A stretch of 64,000 bases of DNA from CAZPMC01 sp964587755 (GTDB taxonomy: Bacteria; Bacillota; Clostridia; Acetivibrionales; DTU013). Location of the stretch: NCBI GenBank assembly GCA_964587755.1, contig CAZPMC010000002.1, forward strand, positions 71,526-135,525. The letters run 5' to 3'. The first letter of the stretch is position 1, and each line of letters opens with the position of its first letter. The position numbers and the translations under genes were made by a program. Under the pieces are notes generated by a model, which was not told the origin of the DNA, made no database searches, and saw only the letters and a list, made by a program, of their open reading frames with translations. Below are positions 7,876 through 16,765 of this stretch, piece after piece.

Positions 7876-8784
7876 TTAGCTTAAAAAATCAACAAGTGAC
7901 GGCATAATAATCCTGGCTCCGCCGGCAAGCGCTGTTCTGTACACATTTTCTTCATTTTTCAAATTCATTATGGTATCTGCCATATCAACATTTTCATTGT
8001 CACTCATTAGCTTTGTAAAATTTAATCTATCGTTCTGCATTCTATTTGAAGTCAATTCAAGCCTGTTTATTCGAGCACCCACATCCGCTCTTACCCTAAG
8101 AACATTATCTAAATCATTTGTAAACGCATCACTGATAGTGCTTAATACTGAAAAGTCAGCAGTATTTAATGCATTTATAAAATTATCTATGTCATCTATG
8201 AATTTCCCTTTTCCATTTACGGCTGTACCACTTCCGGCGTTGAATAGGTCACCGCCGGTTATATTAATGTTTATACTGTCACTCATTCCGATTTCAAAGT
8301 AAATCATTTCACTGTTATCTACATCAAGAGCAAAAGTACCATCTGCATTCATAAATTCTTTATCTGTTTTATATCCGGAAAAAAGATATCTGCCTGCATA
8401 TGTGGCATTGGACAAATTAACAAGCTGAGTTCTCAGCTGTTCAACCTCCTTGGCAGTAGCCTTTAAATCCTCCGGGTTCTTTGTTGTATCATTGCTTGCC
8501 GTGCCAAGCTCTATTAGTCTTTGAAATATATCACCTATGTCATTTAATGTGGAATCCGTTATTTCCAGCCATGACTGCGCATCCTTCAAATTCTTTTGAT
8601 ACTGCTCTATTTCAGCTACGTCTGTGCGCAGCTTCAAAGCCCTGGCAGCCACTACAGGGTCGTCAGACGGCACCTGTATCTTTTTGCCGGATGCAAGCTG
8701 ACTCTGGTACTTGTTCATCCTCGTCAAATTGTTTCCTATGTAGTTGATCATGTTGTTAATTAACATGTTATTTGTTATTCTCAC
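7876..8784 (-). CDS. flgL: Flagellar hook-filament junction protein FlgL (HAP3)
   Basis: About 302 residues. FlgL sits between FlgK and the filament. The flagellin-like N-terminus (RITNNMLINNMINYIGNNL, YQSQLASGKKIQVPSDDPV) and C-terminal helix (NVDMADTIMNLKNEENVYR) are typical. I start it at the GTG at 8784, because GGAGG (8792-8796) lies seven bases upstream and the family begins with (M)RITN. The ATG at 8805 would add seven residues encoded by the ribosome binding site itself. The 5' end overlaps nothing essential but lies within a few bases of the flgK stop at 8798. Confidence 0.95.
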   Translation of the reverse strand: MRITNNMLINNMINYIGNNLTRMNKYQSQLASGKKIQVPSDDPVVAARALKLRTDVAEIEQYQKNLKDAQSWLEITDSTLNDIGDIFQRLIELGTASNDTTKNPEDLKATAKEVEQLRTQLVNLSNATYAGRYLFSGYKTDKEFMNADGTFALDVDNSEMIYFEIGMSDSININITGGDLFNAGSGTAVNGKGKFIDDIDNFINALNTADFSVLSTISDAFTNDLDNVLRVRADVGARINRLELTSNRMQNDRLNFTKLMSDNENVDMADTIMNLKNEENVYRTALAGGARIIMPSLVDFLS

Positions 8785-8797
8785 TGCAAAACCTCCA

Positions 8798-10468
8798 TCA
8801 CACAAATAACTTATTTATCAGGGTCTCGTAAATCTCTCCCATTGTCCTTATCATTCTTGCTGAAGCATTATATGCCTGCTGATATTTAACTAAGCTGGCC
8901 AACTCTTCGTCAATTGACACTCCTGACTCTGAAAGCCTCCTGTTGGTAATTTGATTTACAATAACCTTCTGGTTGGATTTGTAATTATTTGCCTGCTGAG
9001 CGTCAACACCAAGGCCTGCTACAAGAGATTTCATGTAATCCTCAGGTGCGCCCTCTGAGAACATATCCGAGTCCTTTCTCAGCTTTAATATGCTGTTAAG
9101 TATTTCAATATTTCCAGCCTCCCCTGGTTCTCCTGAGGTAGTAATTTTATTAAAGTCCTCTAAAATATCAAAGCTTACCGCAAAGTTTTTTGCTGTCAGT
9201 TTTTCGTATTGATCATATACATAGGATTGGTAGGCTTCGTAATTCGGGTCAGTTGTATCGTTCGGATCGTCAATATGCGGTGCACCGCTTAAAAAATCGC
9301 TGGTAGAGATGGATTTATTGCCGATACCAGTCATTGTGAAGAATCTGACACCCATATCTGTTGTGTTATAGCCATAGCCGTCTGCATGACCAAATCCGGC
9401 TACCTCTCCTATGTCGAACTGCCTATCACCGTCAGCATCAATATAGCCTTCGTTAAATGCTCTGGCAAACACTCTGACAAATTCATTAAGCTTTTTTTGA
9501 TAGTAGGGTATTCCCTTATAATTCGGTGAGGTAATACCATTAGAGCCTGCCTCGCCTTCGTTTCCGTCTCTGACATCAAGGTAGCCCTTAAGCTCGCCGC
9601 CTTTAACACTGAGCGCATTGCCATCTGCCCATCTAACCTGATACAGGTTATCTACATCCTCATCATTGACCTTTTGACTTGAGTTCCTCTGAACAACTTC
9701 CAGCTTACTTATTTGGAAGTGGTCTACAAGCAGCTTTCCGCTTATAGCGATGGTAAAATGCTTGTCATCTCTGCCGTCCGGCAGCTTTCCGTATACTACC
9801 TCATTAACGTCTATATTTACTATTTTTGAGAGTTTATCCACAAGGACCGTCCTTTGGTCTCTCATATCATTAGCTGTATTGCCGTCAAGCTCAGTTATAT
9901 ATATCTGTCTGTTTAGCTGCTGAATTTGGACAGCATAGGAGTTTATCTCCTCAACCTTTGTTTGAATTCTATTGTTTAAATCTTGCTGGAGAGTCTCAAG
10001 GTGGGTAGCCATACTGTTAAAAAATTTTGCTAATGTAACTCCCCTTTCTCTTACCAAAGCTCTGACAGCCGCACTACTGGGGTCCTTGCCAAGCTCCTGA
10101 AGTGAATCATAAAAATCACTCATAATAGTAGTAAAACCGCTATCCGACGGTTCGTTAAACATGACTTCAATATCAGCTAATGCCTCCTGCTTAGCGCTCC
10201 ACTCACCTAAATTTATGTTTTCGCTCCAATATTTAAAATCAAGATATTCGTCCCGGATACGTTGTACTCCTGTCACTTCGGCACCTGTTCCCATCATTCC
10301 AGTGCCGTCAAATAAAGCCATAGGCCTCGAAGCAGACTGTATAGCCCTCTGTCGCGAATATCCTTCAGTATTCACATTATTTAAATTGTGGTTGACTATG
10401 TCAAGGTTTCTCTGGGCTGTAAAGAGCCCCCTTATCGCCACATTTAGTCCAAAAAAGGATTCAGCCAT
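8798..10468 (-). CDS. flgK: Flagellar hook-associated protein FlgK (HAP1), paralogue 2
   Basis: 556 residues, usual FlgK length. FlgK forms the first ring of the hook-filament junction. The N-terminus (FFGLNVAIRGLFTAQRNLD, then NTEGYSRQ) is the D0 rod/hook motif, and the C-terminus SGVSIDEELASLVKYQQAY plus the final helix MIRTMGEIYETLINKLFV is the family signature. GGAAGGTGAT precedes the ATG. It follows a second, longer FlgK paralogue by six bases. Having two consecutive FlgK genes is uncommon; this one has the ordinary length and the more canonical signature, so it is the likelier structural HAP1. Confidence 0.95.
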   Translation of the reverse strand: MAESFFGLNVAIRGLFTAQRNLDIVNHNLNNVNTEGYSRQRAIQSASRPMALFDGTGMMGTGAEVTGVQRIRDEYLDFKYWSENINLGEWSAKQEALADIEVMFNEPSDSGFTTIMSDFYDSLQELGKDPSSAAVRALVRERGVTLAKFFNSMATHLETLQQDLNNRIQTKVEEINSYAVQIQQLNRQIYITELDGNTANDMRDQRTVLVDKLSKIVNIDVNEVVYGKLPDGRDDKHFTIAISGKLLVDHFQISKLEVVQRNSSQKVNDEDVDNLYQVRWADGNALSVKGGELKGYLDVRDGNEGEAGSNGITSPNYKGIPYYQKKLNEFVRVFARAFNEGYIDADGDRQFDIGEVAGFGHADGYGYNTTDMGVRFFTMTGIGNKSISTSDFLSGAPHIDDPNDTTDPNYEAYQSYVYDQYEKLTAKNFAVSFDILEDFNKITTSGEPGEAGNIEILNSILKLRKDSDMFSEGAPEDYMKSLVAGLGVDAQQANNYKSNQKVIVNQITNRRLSESGVSIDEELASLVKYQQAYNASARMIRTMGEIYETLINKLFV

Positions 10469-10474
10469 CTGTTA

Positions 10475-12406
10475 TCACCTTCCTGTCAGACCCAATCTGT
10501 TTACTACTGTTTCTATCATTTCATCAATGATGTTAAGAACTCTCGAAGCTGCATCATATGCATATTTAAATTTCATCATATTTGTCATTTCTTCATCCAA
10601 CGATACTCCCGTTACCGCAGTGCGCTGTGCATCTGCTGCAAGCACGAGTTTACCCTGACTTTCGGCTATTCTGGAAGAATCTGAGCCATTATTCCCCATT
10701 GCAAGTATGATTGCCTGATAATAATCGTCCAAACTCATAAAACCGCCCTTGTCGTCAATCAACGCACGGTTTCTAAGATTTGCAATCTCCAGTGCAATAG
10801 AGTTGTCTCCGTTTTGGCCTGTCCTTGAGGCAGCAATGTTACTCAAATCTGATAAGTTCGGGTTCAAACGTATATTTCCCATCTCCAGCGGCCTGTCAGG
10901 ATTAATAGTGACAAAAAAGTCTTCGCCCGCTGTGGGTGGATCCTTCATGTTTGTACCACTCTTATGTATATAGTTGACTGTACGCAGCATTACATTTACT
11001 AACGCATTAAGTCTTTGCCTCATATCCGAAACTATGTTCATAGTACTTCCCACCACGGAAAAGCCTTTACTGACTTCATTATTGGTGTCATATGCCATTG
11101 CTTGTGTTAACTGATTAAAATTTATATCTGTGAACTCTGTAAGGCTATATGCCACTGGGTCTGTTGCTAAAGACAATCCTGACCATGCACCGGGAGTGTC
11201 GGTAATAACAGACGCTTTCATACCTATCCCTTCAAGCTCATCCTTCAATGTGTCCAAATCTGCGGCTGCTAGTGTATCGCTTGTTACAAGTATGGCATAC
11301 TTATTGGCATCAGCTCTAAGACCCGTCGTCCCGGAAACGTTAGCTGCAAAGTCTGCTGCGGAAGCAACATCAACGGTAGTGACATGCGCATCAATACCCC
11401 TTTTTAACAGCTCCTGCCTGTATGCATCTACTCTTGCATTTACTTCAATCGGATCAGCCATAGTCGATGTATCAACATAAAACACCACATCAGCCTTTGT
11501 GTTTGGTGTGCCGTTTTCATAGCTTCCAATAATCCCTGACACTTCACCCCTTGACTCCATCAAACCCTTTATAATACCGCTTTTAACCGGGACCTCTATA
11601 TTTGTTCCCCCTAGCTTTGCTACATAGAAGCTATCCCCGGGCTTTTTTTCACCGGCATATAAATCTGTGCTGATTCCCTTCTGTACCAGGAAATATCCGC
11701 CTAAGGTAACATCCACTTGCCCATCCTGCATTTCATTTATGTCAACATCGGCAAGCTTTGTCAGCCTGTCAAGCAGTGAGTTTCGCTGGTCACGGTAGTC
11801 ATTGGCAGAGTCTCCGTATATCTCCGATTTTGCTATCTTAATATTTAGTTCCGCAATGCGTGAGGTGATATTGTTCAGCTCATTTATCCTTACCTCAAGC
11901 TCCGCATTCAAATCCTGCTGAAGCCTGTCAAGCTGCGCTCCCATATAATTAATCTGCTGAACAAGAGCTTCGCTTCTCTGCTTTACCAGTGCTCTTACTG
12001 TAAGGCTGTCAGGCTCCTTTGACAACTCCTGCCATGAATCCCAAAACTTATTTAAAATACTTTGGAGACCTGACTCCATAGGTTCTCCCATAATAGCCTG
12101 AACATCCTGGAAAGCTTTTTGCCTTGTCTCCCAGTATCCAAGCGTAGTATTTTCCTGTCTATATATATTGTCAAGAAAGGTATGCCTGATCTGACGGATT
12201 TCCTGTATGTCTGCGCCAAGTCCCAGTTGAATGAAACCGCCTTTTTTAACAATGGTATGAACAGGGCCATTCTTTATCATGGCCTGCTGCCTGACGTATC
12301 CTGTTGTGTTGGTATTTGAAATATTATGGCCTGTTACATATAACCCACGCTCATTGACGATAAGGCCGGAGCGGGCTATTTCATAACTGGCAAAACTAAC
12401 TCCCAT
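10475..12406 (-). CDS. flgK: FlgK-like hook-associated protein with inserted alpha/beta domain, paralogue 1
   Basis: 643 residues. The N-terminal D0 (IARSGLIVNERGLYVTGHN, TTGYVRQQ) and C-terminal signature (GVSLDEEMTNMMKFKYAYD) are those of FlgK. About residues 302-410 form an extra block absent from the neighbour: DVVFYVDTSTM, then an amphipathic helix, VTTVDVASAADF, YAILVTSD, and a helix followed by MKASVITD. This strand-helix alternation resembles a Rossmann or von Willebrand A-like fold with a degraded metal site (inference). The insert lies in the surface-exposed variable region of FlgK. AGGAGGT precedes the ATG. It is probably co-transcribed with flgM-flgN upstream. Confidence 0.93.
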   Translation of the reverse strand: MGVSFASYEIARSGLIVNERGLYVTGHNISNTNTTGYVRQQAMIKNGPVHTIVKKGGFIQLGLGADIQEIRQIRHTFLDNIYRQENTTLGYWETRQKAFQDVQAIMGEPMESGLQSILNKFWDSWQELSKEPDSLTVRALVKQRSEALVQQINYMGAQLDRLQQDLNAELEVRINELNNITSRIAELNIKIAKSEIYGDSANDYRDQRNSLLDRLTKLADVDINEMQDGQVDVTLGGYFLVQKGISTDLYAGEKKPGDSFYVAKLGGTNIEVPVKSGIIKGLMESRGEVSGIIGSYENGTPNTKADVVFYVDTSTMADPIEVNARVDAYRQELLKRGIDAHVTTVDVASAADFAANVSGTTGLRADANKYAILVTSDTLAAADLDTLKDELEGIGMKASVITDTPGAWSGLSLATDPVAYSLTEFTDINFNQLTQAMAYDTNNEVSKGFSVVGSTMNIVSDMRQRLNALVNVMLRTVNYIHKSGTNMKDPPTAGEDFFVTINPDRPLEMGNIRLNPNLSDLSNIAASRTGQNGDNSIALEIANLRNRALIDDKGGFMSLDDYYQAIILAMGNNGSDSSRIAESQGKLVLAADAQRTAVTGVSLDEEMTNMMKFKYAYDAASRVLNIIDEMIETVVNRLGLTGR

Positions 12407-12414
12407 AGTACCTC

Positions 12415-12915
12415 CTACAATTTCATATCAAAAAAGTTTCTTTTCTTAGCGTCCTTTGAAAGTCCTTCACTTCCATATGTATTATCAGCAGATGCTGCAT
12501 TTGTAAGAACATTTATTGAAAAATCAATGTAGTCCAGAGAACTTTTGATAAGCTTTGAATTCAGCGAATTTGCTTCACTGAGATTTTTTATTACATTTTC
12601 CAGACCCCGTCCGCATTCCGTAAGCTTTTTAGCTTTGGCCTCGGGAGCTATTTTTATAAGTGTATCAAGTGTTACATCCGGCGCCACAGCCTGATTTTGC
12701 TGTGCAAGCTTTGAAATCAGCTCCACCCGTTCCTCCTCCAGCTTGCCAAGCTTTACAATCATTGACTGCTCAAGCTTTGTAACTCCTTCAAGCTCTGATA
12801 CCTTGCCCTCTACAATCAGATCTGTTTTGTTTTTTGAAAGCTCCAGTATCCCTTCATATATAAATTTTTCCTTGTCCATAATTTCAATTAATCTGTCAAA
12901 CAATGCTGTATCCAA
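12415..12915 (-). CDS. flgN: Flagellar export chaperone FlgN
   Basis: 166 residues, all-helical and without transmembrane segments, beginning LFDRLIEIMDKEKFIYEGIL as in FlgN. FlgN binds the C-termini of FlgK and FlgL and delivers them to the export gate. The start is a TTG at 12915 preceded by GGTGAGG; no ATG fits. It sits directly upstream of the two flgK genes, its expected clients, nine bases apart, so an operon is clear. Identity is from length, N-terminal pattern and synteny between flgM and flgK. Confidence 0.9.
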   Translation of the reverse strand: MDTALFDRLIEIMDKEKFIYEGILELSKNKTDLIVEGKVSELEGVTKLEQSMIVKLGKLEEERVELISKLAQQNQAVAPDVTLDTLIKIAPEAKAKKLTECGRGLENVIKNLSEANSLNSKLIKSSLDYIDFSINVLTNAASADNTYGSEGLSKDAKKRNFFDMKL

Positions 12916-12997
12916 AGCCTCACCACCTATCTAATAAATATCCGGAATAAAAAAGAGAGTCAGTTAACTCCCCTTCAAAGAGATTGCACTTAATAAT

Positions 12998-13285
12998 CTA
13001 CACCTTTTTGTCAAAAACCTTGCTAATAACTTTGCTGGCGACATCTCTCCCCGATACATTGTATCTGCCGGACTCGAATTTTTCTAAAATCTCAGCTACC
13101 TTGCCTGTGCGTACATCCGGCACATCCTTCAGTGCTCTGTAAGCCGTCTGGTAGTCCTTTGCCTCGGTTGAAATGGAGAGTACATCCTTTTTGGAAGCTA
13201 CTGACCCGGTCTTGCTCACACGACCTGCTTTCTTCTGTGCTCCGTAAATCGCCGATATCTTTGAAATTTCACTTGGTATTCTCAT
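12998..13285 (-). CDS. flgM: Anti-sigma-28 factor FlgM
   Basis: 95 residues from ATG 13285, with AGGTGAG eight bases upstream. FlgM holds sigma-28 inactive until the hook is complete and FlgM is exported. Family marks: disordered basic N-terminus, VLSISTEAKDYQTAYRALK and the C-terminal binding helix VRTGKVAEILEKFESGRYNVSGRDVASKVI. A sigma-28-type promoter (13319-13345) precedes it, giving the negative feedback typical of Firmicutes. On the minus strand a weak GAGT/ACTC hairpin followed by T6 lies after its stop (about 12950-12967), so some transcripts may end before flgN. Confidence 0.95.
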   Translation of the reverse strand: MRIPSEISKISAIYGAQKKAGRVSKTGSVASKKDVLSISTEAKDYQTAYRALKDVPDVRTGKVAEILEKFESGRYNVSGRDVASKVISKVFDKKV

Positions 13286-13318
13286 ATTAACCACTCACCT
13301 TTTAATTACTCATATGTA

Positions 13319-13345
13319 TTATCGGAAGAACCTTGAATATTATTA
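13319..13345 (-). promoter_or_regulatory. Sigma-28-type promoter before flgM
   Basis: On the minus strand TAAT (13342-13345), a 15-base spacer and TCCGATAA (13319-13326) match TAAA-N15-GCCGATAA at 3 of 4 and 7 of 8 bases. It would drive flgM-flgN-flgK-flgK-flgL and what follows. Confidence 0.7.
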
Positions 13346-13357
13346 ACAAAGAAAATA

Positions 13358-13771
13358 TTACTTATTGCGATATTTCATATCAGAAGTTCTCCTCATATCA
13401 GATAAATTGCCCAAGTCAAGCTCCAACTGACTTGCAACTGATTTAAGCCTTGATGTCAGATCCCGCTCACAGGCATCGCAATATCTTCCGCTCTTAATTG
13501 ATCTCCCGCATTTTTCACATTCCAAAATCAAATTGCCTTCATCATTAGTTATTTCAAGTCTGCCTTCCTTTAAAAACCTCTTAATCTTTTCAATGCTTAT
13601 ATCCAGTTCCGTAGACACCTGGGTTACACTTGCCCCAGGAAACTCATAGAGGTATTCCTTAACTCTCTGAAAATCTTCTTCCTCTTCCTGCTTACATACC
13701 GGGCAAAGTGGCGCACCACCAACATAGTTGTAAATTTTCCCGCACTTTCTACAATTCCTTACATCCGGCAT
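13358..13771 (-). CDS. YvyF-like flagellar operon protein (zinc ribbon + HTH)
   Basis: 137 residues. Two CxxC pairs at the N-terminus (CRKCGKIYNY, CPVCKQ) and two more near the C-terminus (CEKCGRSIKSGRYCDAC) form zinc ribbons flanking a short helix-turn-helix (VTQVSTELDISIEKIKRFL). This architecture is the YvyF family located upstream of flgM in Bacillus and clostridia. It may bind nucleic acid or protein; the precise role is not established. AGGAGGG precedes the ATG. It lies between comF and flgM as in Bacillus. Confidence 0.9.
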   Translation of the reverse strand: MPDVRNCRKCGKIYNYVGGAPLCPVCKQEEEEDFQRVKEYLYEFPGASVTQVSTELDISIEKIKRFLKEGRLEITNDEGNLILECEKCGRSIKSGRYCDACERDLTSRLKSVASQLELDLGNLSDMRRTSDMKYRNK

Positions 13772-13786
13772 ATGTTTTCCCTCCTA

Positions 13787-14467
13787 TTAGTATTTTCTTC
13801 CCGTGGCTACAACCAGCGCTGTTACCTTTAAAGCTCCTGCTTCCTTGAGCACCCTGCCGCATTCTTCAAGTGTGGCCCCTGTTGTCATAATATCGTCCAC
13901 TAATATTATCGATTTATTTTTAACCAATTCCGTATCTGTAATTGTAAAAGCACCTTTTATGTTTAGCCGTCTGTCCCTTTTGTCTAAAAGGCTTTGGGAT
14001 CCGGTATTCTTCAGCCTTTTCATAGCTTTTGATTTCTCAGGTATTTGAATTTCTTTGCTTAAAGCCTTTGAAATAAGAAGGGCTTGATTATATCCCCTGG
14101 CGTATTCCTTTTGCTTATGAAGCGGCACACTGATTAAAATATCATAATCCCCTGTGTGGGCCATATCCAAAAACCTTTTTGCCATAAGCTTTGCAAAAGT
14201 CCGGTAATAGCTTGGATTACTATAGAATTTAAATCTTATAAGAGAATCCTTTACTATGCCGGTGTACCGGAATACACTTATTGCCCCGTCACAAAAGTTC
14301 TCCTCCCCCTCCTGGCCTGTCCGTAAAAATTCCTTCTGTGCATAGGGCAAATTTTCATTACAGTGGCTGCATATATTTATTACACAGTTTAGACTCAGCA
14401 TCTGCCTGCAAAAAATACATCTTGGTGGGTAAAATACATTTAAAACCTTACTTAATATCCCCACCAT
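13787..14467 (-). CDS. comFC: ComF family protein (phosphoribosyltransferase-like)
   Basis: 226 residues. An N-terminal zinc-ribbon-like part (CIFCRQ, CSHCNENL) precedes a type I phosphoribosyltransferase fold with the PRPP loop IILVDDIMTTGATLEEC near residue 185 and the ComF motif YARGYNQALLISKAL. ComFC is needed for DNA uptake in naturally competent bacteria, probably acting on incoming single strands in the cytoplasm; many non-competent clostridia keep it. GGAGG lies before the ATG. It is one base away from recD2 and fifteen from the yvyF-like gene, so the three are co-transcribed. Confidence 0.93.
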   Translation of the reverse strand: MVGILSKVLNVFYPPRCIFCRQMLSLNCVINICSHCNENLPYAQKEFLRTGQEGEENFCDGAISVFRYTGIVKDSLIRFKFYSNPSYYRTFAKLMAKRFLDMAHTGDYDILISVPLHKQKEYARGYNQALLISKALSKEIQIPEKSKAMKRLKNTGSQSLLDKRDRRLNIKGAFTITDTELVKNKSIILVDDIMTTGATLEECGRVLKEAGALKVTALVVATGRKY

Positions 14468-14468
14468 A

Positions 14469-16703
14469 TCACCAGCCTCCTTTTATTATATCGGCATATT
14501 CAGAAAAACTTTTTAGCTTTTCTAAAAGCCCCGAATACCTTAAGGCTTCTCTTTCGTTATCAACCATTCTTTGCAATGAGTACTCGTCCCCCACAAGAAC
14601 AACCATTTTCTTAGCTCTTGTAACTGCTGTGTATAGTATATTCCTTGTCATCAATACCGGAGGTCCTGGGAAAACAGGCATTACAACCACAGGAAATTCA
14701 GACCCCTGGCTTTTGTGTATTGTCATGGCAAAGGCAGGCTCAATCTCATCAAGAATACTGAAATCATATTCTGCCACCCTCTCATCATCAAACAGGACTT
14801 CAATTATTCGTGCTTCTTCATCAATCCTTCGCAGCATCCCCACATCCCCGTTAAAGACACCAGTACCGTCGATCAGTCTGTTCTCCAGTTTTTCCCACCT
14901 GAGGCTGTAGTTGTTTTTCACCTGCATAACCCGGTCGCCTTCTCTGAATATATACCCTCTGTACTCTTTCTCAGCCTTTCTTTTACTTGCCGGATTCAAC
15001 ACCTTTTGCAGCTCTAAATTAAGATTTATAACCCCTGCCGGCCCCTTTTTTGATGGGGACAGAACCTGTATATCCTTCATTGGATCGATTCCATATGCAT
15101 CAGGCAGCCTTCTTGAGCAAAGGTCGACAACTGTGTTTACAATGTTATCCATGCCGCTGCGTGAAACAAGGAAAAAGTCCTTGTCATAGTTGTTTAGAAA
15201 AGGCATTTCTCCTTTGTTTATTCTGTGAGCATTAACAATAATCATGCTCTCTTCCGCCTGTCGGAATATCTCAGTTAATCTTACGGTTTTTACGACATTG
15301 CAGCGGATAATGTCCTCCAGTACACATCCCGCTCCTACAGAAGGAAGCTGGTCAGCGTCACCTGCCAATATCAGCCTGGTACCAGGACTGATCGCCTTAA
15401 GAAGATGGTTCATAAGCAATACATCAACCATCGACATTTCATCAATTATTATCACGTCAGCTTCGATAGGATTGTTTTCATTTTTCTGAAAAAACAAGTC
15501 CTTCTCGTCAACTGCGGATCCTATTTCCAATAGTCTGTGAATGGTTTTTGCTTCAAAGCCGGCAGTCTCAGTCATCCTTTTTGCAGCTCTGCCTGTGGGC
15601 GCTGCCAATGCTACCTTAAGACCGTCTTCCATAAGCAGCTTTATTATGGCCTTGATTATTGTGGTTTTACCGGTCCCCGGACCGCCTGTTATAACCAGCA
15701 CCCCGTTTATCATAGCCTGACGGATGGCTTCTGTCTGTAGCTGTGCCAGTTCAATCCCCTCATCCACCTGGTGCTTTTTAAGCTTGTCCTCAAAAGCTTC
15801 ATTATCCAGCTCAAATCTGGCATGTGACAATGCAAGCAGTCTTTTACAAACACCCTGCTCCGCATTATAAAAGGATGAAAGATATATGTTGTTTGAATCA
15901 TTACCTTTTTCACTTACTACAGCCCTGTCAAATATCAGGGAAATGAGTGCATCCTCTATGTCAAAATCCTCGACTCCCAGCAACTCAGAAGCCTTTTCTT
16001 TAAGAAATGCCTCAGGTACATATGTGTGTCCATTAGAAGCTGCATGAGATAATAAATACTTTATGCCGCTTTTTATGCGAAATTTTGAAACTGGATCAAT
16101 GCCCAGCTTCATAGCTATTCTGTCTGCTGTTTTGAAGCCTATTCCGAAGATGTCCTCACACAAGCTGTATGGGTTTTCTTTTATCACCTGTATAGAATTA
16201 TGAGCATAAGCCTTGTGGATCTTAACACATACCGTGGGACCGATACCATATTCCTGCAAAAACATGACAATTTCTCTTAAGCCCCGCTGCTCTTCTAATG
16301 CCCTGGCTATCGTTTCTGCCTTAGCCGGGCTGATGCCTTTTATTTCAGACAGCCTTTGAGGACTTTTCTCTATAATATCTAATGTCTTTTCTCCAAACCG
16401 TGCAACAATCTTAGCTGCTGTGGCAGGTCCCACACCCTTTACAATCCCCGAAGCCAGATACTTTTCAATGGCCTCAGTAGTTTGGGGCATAACCTTTTCA
16501 TAAATCTCTACCTTAAACTGATCACCATAGTCCGGATGAGCCACCCATCTACCGGTGGCCTTAATAGTCTCCCCAGAGTTTATAAACGGCATATACCCCA
16601 CAGCCGTAATTCTTTCCTTACCGCTTAATATTTCACAAACAGTATAGCCGTTAGAATCATTTGAATATATGATATCTTCAACAATACCCTCGACAAAAAC
16701 CAA
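14469..16703 (-). CDS. recD2: ATP-dependent 5'-3' DNA helicase RecD2
   Basis: 744 residues, usual for RecD2, the RecBC-independent SF1B helicase used in repair and replication-fork maintenance. An N-terminal OB-like region (1-75) is followed by tandem helix-hairpin-helix motifs (ASGIVKGVGPATAAKIV; IKGISPAKAETIARAL). Walker A is GGPGTGKTT (340-348), Walker B is IIIDEMSMVD, and the C-terminal motif VI region is MTIHKSQGSEFPVVVMP and LYTAVTRAKK. The start is TTG at 16703 behind GGGGAG; no better ATG exists. Coupled to comF. Confidence 0.97.
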   Translation of the reverse strand: MVFVEGIVEDIIYSNDSNGYTVCEILSGKERITAVGYMPFINSGETIKATGRWVAHPDYGDQFKVEIYEKVMPQTTEAIEKYLASGIVKGVGPATAAKIVARFGEKTLDIIEKSPQRLSEIKGISPAKAETIARALEEQRGLREIVMFLQEYGIGPTVCVKIHKAYAHNSIQVIKENPYSLCEDIFGIGFKTADRIAMKLGIDPVSKFRIKSGIKYLLSHAASNGHTYVPEAFLKEKASELLGVEDFDIEDALISLIFDRAVVSEKGNDSNNIYLSSFYNAEQGVCKRLLALSHARFELDNEAFEDKLKKHQVDEGIELAQLQTEAIRQAMINGVLVITGGPGTGKTTIIKAIIKLLMEDGLKVALAAPTGRAAKRMTETAGFEAKTIHRLLEIGSAVDEKDLFFQKNENNPIEADVIIIDEMSMVDVLLMNHLLKAISPGTRLILAGDADQLPSVGAGCVLEDIIRCNVVKTVRLTEIFRQAEESMIIVNAHRINKGEMPFLNNYDKDFFLVSRSGMDNIVNTVVDLCSRRLPDAYGIDPMKDIQVLSPSKKGPAGVINLNLELQKVLNPASKRKAEKEYRGYIFREGDRVMQVKNNYSLRWEKLENRLIDGTGVFNGDVGMLRRIDEEARIIEVLFDDERVAEYDFSILDEIEPAFAMTIHKSQGSEFPVVVMPVFPGPPVLMTRNILYTAVTRAKKMVVLVGDEYSLQRMVDNEREALRYSGLLEKLKSFSEYADIIKGGW

Positions 16704-16765
16704 AGCCTTCTCCCCACACTTATGGCACTACACCACAGATTTATAAACCTGTATTATAGTATATC

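Noticed and set aside
12913..12967. Sigma-28 promoter before flgN (CCGGATAT)
   Set aside because: The -10-like CCGGATAT has an extra G and no TAAA at 15 bases.
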